From SURF-33 sp964598885 (lineage in GTDB: Bacteria > Desulfobacterota > Desulfobacteria > Desulfobacterales > Desulfosalsimonadaceae): a stretch of 64,000 nt of DNA. The DNA lies in contig CAZRES010000002.1 in NCBI GenBank assembly GCA_964598885.1, forward strand, positions 18,794 to 82,793, given 5' to 3'. A program made the translations under genes and the position numbers. Numbering within the stretch: position 1 is the first letter of the stretch; every line of letters begins with the position of its first letter. This document shows, one piece after another, positions 62,042-64,000 of the stretch. The notes under the pieces were generated by a model that had not been told where the DNA came from, did no database searches, and saw only the letters and a program-made list of their open reading frames with translations.

Positions 62042-62584
62042 TTATTTGCACTGAGTGATGAAATCGTGGATGAGTGAATCCACATGCGCCAGATCGACAT
62101 CGGACTGTTTTTCCAGGATAAGGTCTTCATTGGCATGTTTGAGTTTGTTGAGCAGATTCAGAATCATGAGCATCAGCAGTTTGTTGCCGGCGTGGGGGTA
62201 GCTTTTAAAAAAATAAATCAGATCCTTGCGGTGAGTCTGAATTACGGTGGTGTCAGCAGCGGCAATAACGGTCGCGGTTCGCTTGGCGGTCATGAAAATG
62301 GCGGCTTCCCCGAAACTTTCGCCGGGCTGAATGGTGCAGATGATGATGTTTTGTCCCTTCAGATCCTTCATGGAAACATAGGCTTCGCCGCTGACCAGGG
62401 CGTAGAGCGAGTCGTCCACATCATCCTGGGAAATGATAACTTCCCCTTGCTTGAAGTGAAGAATGGACGAAATGAGCAGCATCTTCTGGAGTTCGTCTTC
62501 GTTGAGCCAGTGAAATATCTGGATATTTTTTATTTTTGTTAGATATTGCAATATATTGGCTTCTTTGATCATGACTTTCTCCAA
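62042..62584 (-). CDS. Cyclic nucleotide-binding domain protein without DNA-binding domain
   Basis: 180 residues (start ATG 62584, or an ATG four codons later). A cNMP-binding domain spans about 15-135 (FHWLNEDELQKMLLISSILHFKQGEVIISQDDVDDSLYALVSGEAYVSM, GESFGEAAIFMTAKRTATVIAAADTTVI). The C-terminal 45 residues are helical (NKLLMLMILNLLNKLKHANEDLILEK), with no helix-turn-helix. It is the second such protein in the window and shares little sequence with the first. A well-formed promoter lies upstream. The radical SAM gene follows at 26 bp, so the sensor may regulate that system. Confidence 0.85.
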   Translation of the reverse strand: MEKVMIKEANILQYLTKIKNIQIFHWLNEDELQKMLLISSILHFKQGEVIISQDDVDDSLYALVSGEAYVSMKDLKGQNIIICTIQPGESFGEAAIFMTAKRTATVIAAADTTVIQTHRKDLIYFFKSYPHAGNKLLMLMILNLLNKLKHANEDLILEKQSDVDLAHVDSLIHDFITQCK

Positions 62585-62640
62585 GGTTTGAAACGTTCGG
62601 TGACGGCGGTAAGGCGAGTGCCGCGGTTCCAGATTTTTTT

Positions 62641-62669
62641 AAAATACCAGCGTCGATGCACAGTGTCAA
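62641..62669 (-). promoter_or_regulatory. Promoter of the cyclic-nucleotide-binding/radical SAM operon
   Basis: On the minus strand a perfect -35 TTGACA (62669-62664) and TATTTT (62646-62641) are 17 bp apart. The leader to ATG 62584 would be about 50 nt. Confidence 0.65.
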
Positions 62670-62899
62670 TACATTTGCCGATGGCTGCCGGGAAGACACC
62701 ATCGCTTGGTGCGCAGGATATCATACGTCCTTTGATGCACATTAAAAACTAAGCGTCAAAGGAAACCGACGCGATAGTTGCAGAAGAGGCGGACAATCCA
62801 GTTTCAGCAGAATTGGGGGAAACAGACCGGAGAAGTGTGGCTGAAGATGGAATGCGGTGGGTGGGTTCGGACTGCCCGGTTTTGAAAACGCTATCATGG

Positions 62900-62956
62900 A
62901 AAAACGATTCCCGCGGCGGAGCGCTGATAAGAATGACGGCGCTCCCCGCGGGAATC
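62900..62956 (-). terminator. Terminator of amt
   Basis: On the minus strand GATTCCCGCGG plus GGAGCGC pairs with its complement (18 bp with one bulged base) around a 14-nt loop, followed by GTTTTT. It lies 57 bp beyond the amt stop. Confidence 0.85.
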
Positions 62957-63013
62957 AATGGAGGCCGGATCGGAGAGGCATGCTCTTCGGATCCGGCAAA
63001 AAATTATTCGGGA

Positions 63014-64000
63014 TCAGGACTGAGCATAGGCCGAGGATACTTCGAAATCCGGATAGGCCGTTCCACCGTGTTCGGTGACGTCAAGACCGGTGACTTCGTC
63101 CTCGGGAGATACCCGCAGCCCCATGGTTTTGTCGATCAGTTTGAACATAATAAAGGCCGTGGGAAAAACCCACAGGAAATCCGCCCCGATGCCCAGGAGC
63201 TGGATGCCGATGATTTTCGCCGTGGTGCCGCCCATGTTGAACAGGCCGGCAGCCAGGGTGCCCCAGGCGCCGCAGACGCCGTGAACGGAAATGGCGCCCA
63301 CGGGGTCGTCGATTTTCATTTTGTCGAAGAAAACGACCGAGAAGACAACCAGGGCGCCGGCCACAAGACCGATGAGGATGGCGCTGTTGGGAGCCACGTT
63401 GGCGCAACCGGCCGTGATGCCGACCAAACCTGCCAGAGCGCCGTTAAGGGACATGCCCACCTCGGGTTTGCCGAATTTGAGCCAGGATACCACCATGGCG
63501 GCAATGGCGCCGGCGGCCGCTGCCAGATTGGTGTTGACGAAAATCAGGGCGATGCTTTTGTCCGCCGTGGTGGTGGAGCCGGGATTGAACCCGAACCAGC
63601 CCAGCCACAGGATGAATACGCCAAGGGCGGCAAACCCGATGTTGTGGCCGAGAATGGGACGGACCGAGCCGTCTTTGGCGTATTTTCCCAAACGGGGTCC
63701 CAGTACCAGGGTTCCGGCCAGGGCGGCCCATCCGCCGGTGGAATGCACCACAGTGGAGCCGGCAAAGTCGATAAACCCTAAATTTTCAAGCCATCCGCCG
63801 CCGTTGAAAAGGCCGCCCCAGGCCCAACTGCCGAAGACCGGGTAGATGAAGGCGCTGATCACCACGCTGTAGATCAGATAGCCCGAAAACCGCGTCCGTT
63901 CGGCCATGGCGCCGGAAACGATGGTGGCCGCCGTGGCCGCGAATACCACCTGGAACATCCAGAACGCCAGCACCCACGGGTCGCCGTCAGGGGTGAAGTC
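63014..64000 (-). CDS. amt: Ammonium transporter, C-terminal part (cut by window end)
   Basis: 328 residues are visible; the N-terminus lies beyond 64000 and the frame is open to the edge. The Amt/MEP/Rh fold is clear: GAMAERTRFSGYLIYS, FIDFAGSTVVHSTGGWAALAGTLVLGPR, FNPGSTTTADKSIALIFVNTNLAAAAGA, with the conserved His of the pore in VVHSTGG and a second His in ISVHGVCGAWGTLA. The C-terminal tail (VTGLDVTEHGGTAYPDF) is the cytoplasmic part that PII proteins contact. It imports ammonium. A strong terminator follows. Confidence 0.95.
   Translation of the reverse strand, partial: DFTPDGDPWVLAFWMFQVVFAATAATIVSGAMAERTRFSGYLIYSVVISAFIYPVFGSWAWGGLFNGGGWLENLGFIDFAGSTVVHSTGGWAALAGTLVLGPRLGKYAKDGSVRPILGHNIGFAALGVFILWLGWFGFNPGSTTTADKSIALIFVNTNLAAAAGAIAAMVVSWLKFGKPEVGMSLNGALAGLVGITAGCANVAPNSAILIGLVAGALVVFSVVFFDKMKIDDPVGAISVHGVCGAWGTLAAGLFNMGGTTAKIIGIQLLGIGADFLWVFPTAFIMFKLIDKTMGLRVSPEDEVTGLDVTEHGGTAYPDFEVSSAYAQS

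Larger units (their letters stand above)
62585..63013. other. Intergenic region between the cNMP-protein gene and amt
   Basis: 429 bp with no supported gene; the ORFs in it are low-complexity shadows. It holds the promoter of the cyclic-nucleotide-binding gene (62641-62669) and the amt terminator (62900-62956). No glnB/glnK gene is found downstream of amt, where PII is often encoded. The middle (62680-62890) shows nothing recognisable. Confidence 0.5.

Noticed and set aside
62813..63781. 322-codon plus-strand ORF
   Set aside because: Antisense to amt and runs through its terminator hairpin; Gly/Asp/His-rich shadow.

Overview
The window is a gene-dense stretch of about 55 protein genes and two tRNAs from a bacterial chromosome with GC in the mid-fifties by eye. 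The gene content points to an anaerobic Desulfobacterota (delta-proteobacterial) sulfate-reducer-like organism, probably near Desulfobacteraceae/Desulfosarcinaceae. It includes CooC (nickel insertion into CO dehydrogenase), LarC (nickel-pincer cofactor), a selenocysteine tRNA, MobB with an orphan molybdopterin oxidoreductase, two acyl-CoA synthetases, GlcD, and the block pgpA-thpR-recA-alaS. The taxonomic call is inference from gene content; no rRNA is present. I saw no prophage, insertion sequence, CRISPR array or defence island; this is mostly core chromosome.

Layout. 0-9 kb: a truncated Ski2-like helicase and cooC (minus), a U32-family protein, a TauE-type exporter and mobB (plus), then a minus-strand run DUF1015-panC-metK. 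9-18 kb (plus): two exported proteins, one a nitroreductase lipoprotein; tRNA-Sec (minus); an M20 peptidase coupled to larC; pgpA-thpR-recA-alaS. 18-27 kb (minus): a cell-envelope block with plsB, a MurU-AmgK fusion, dapB, a peptide-binding protein and, just upstream, a NamZ-type exo-muramidase. 27-30 kb: a divergent DnaA paralogue coupled to glcD. 30-36.6 kb (minus): rpsF-rpsR-DUF2232-rplI-dnaB-hflX-suhB and a small Cys-containing ORF. 36.9-39.6 kb: a PerR-type regulator and katG, with related palindromes in front of both. 39.7-44.4 kb (minus): an acyl-CoA synthetase with its XRE-cupin regulator and a three-part transporter (APC permease, EIIA-like, RCK_C). 44.8-51 kb: patatin, citrate synthase, tRNA-Lys, a KptA-like protein with altered catalytic residues, hemL and mpl. 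51-64 kb: a cyclic-nucleotide sensor, porin, long-chain acyl-CoA ligase, OmpV-like protein, methyltransferase, molybdopterin oxidoreductase, YIP1, TrmO, a radical SAM operon, another cyclic-nucleotide sensor and the C-terminal part of an ammonium transporter.

Themes. The strongest functional thread is peptidoglycan salvage. NamZ can release MurNAc, the AmgK-MurU fusion can turn free MurNAc into UDP-MurNAc in one polypeptide, Mpl reattaches murein peptide, and DapB and a family-5 peptide-binding protein share the fusion gene's transcript. A second thread is peroxide defence (PerR-KatG). The best candidates for new biology are the MurU-AmgK fusion operon, the DnaA paralogue with changed DNA-contact residues, the APC-EIIA-RCK_C transporter, the KptA homologue lacking the canonical Arg-His, and a REP-like repeat that supplies the stop codon of a DUF6125 gene.
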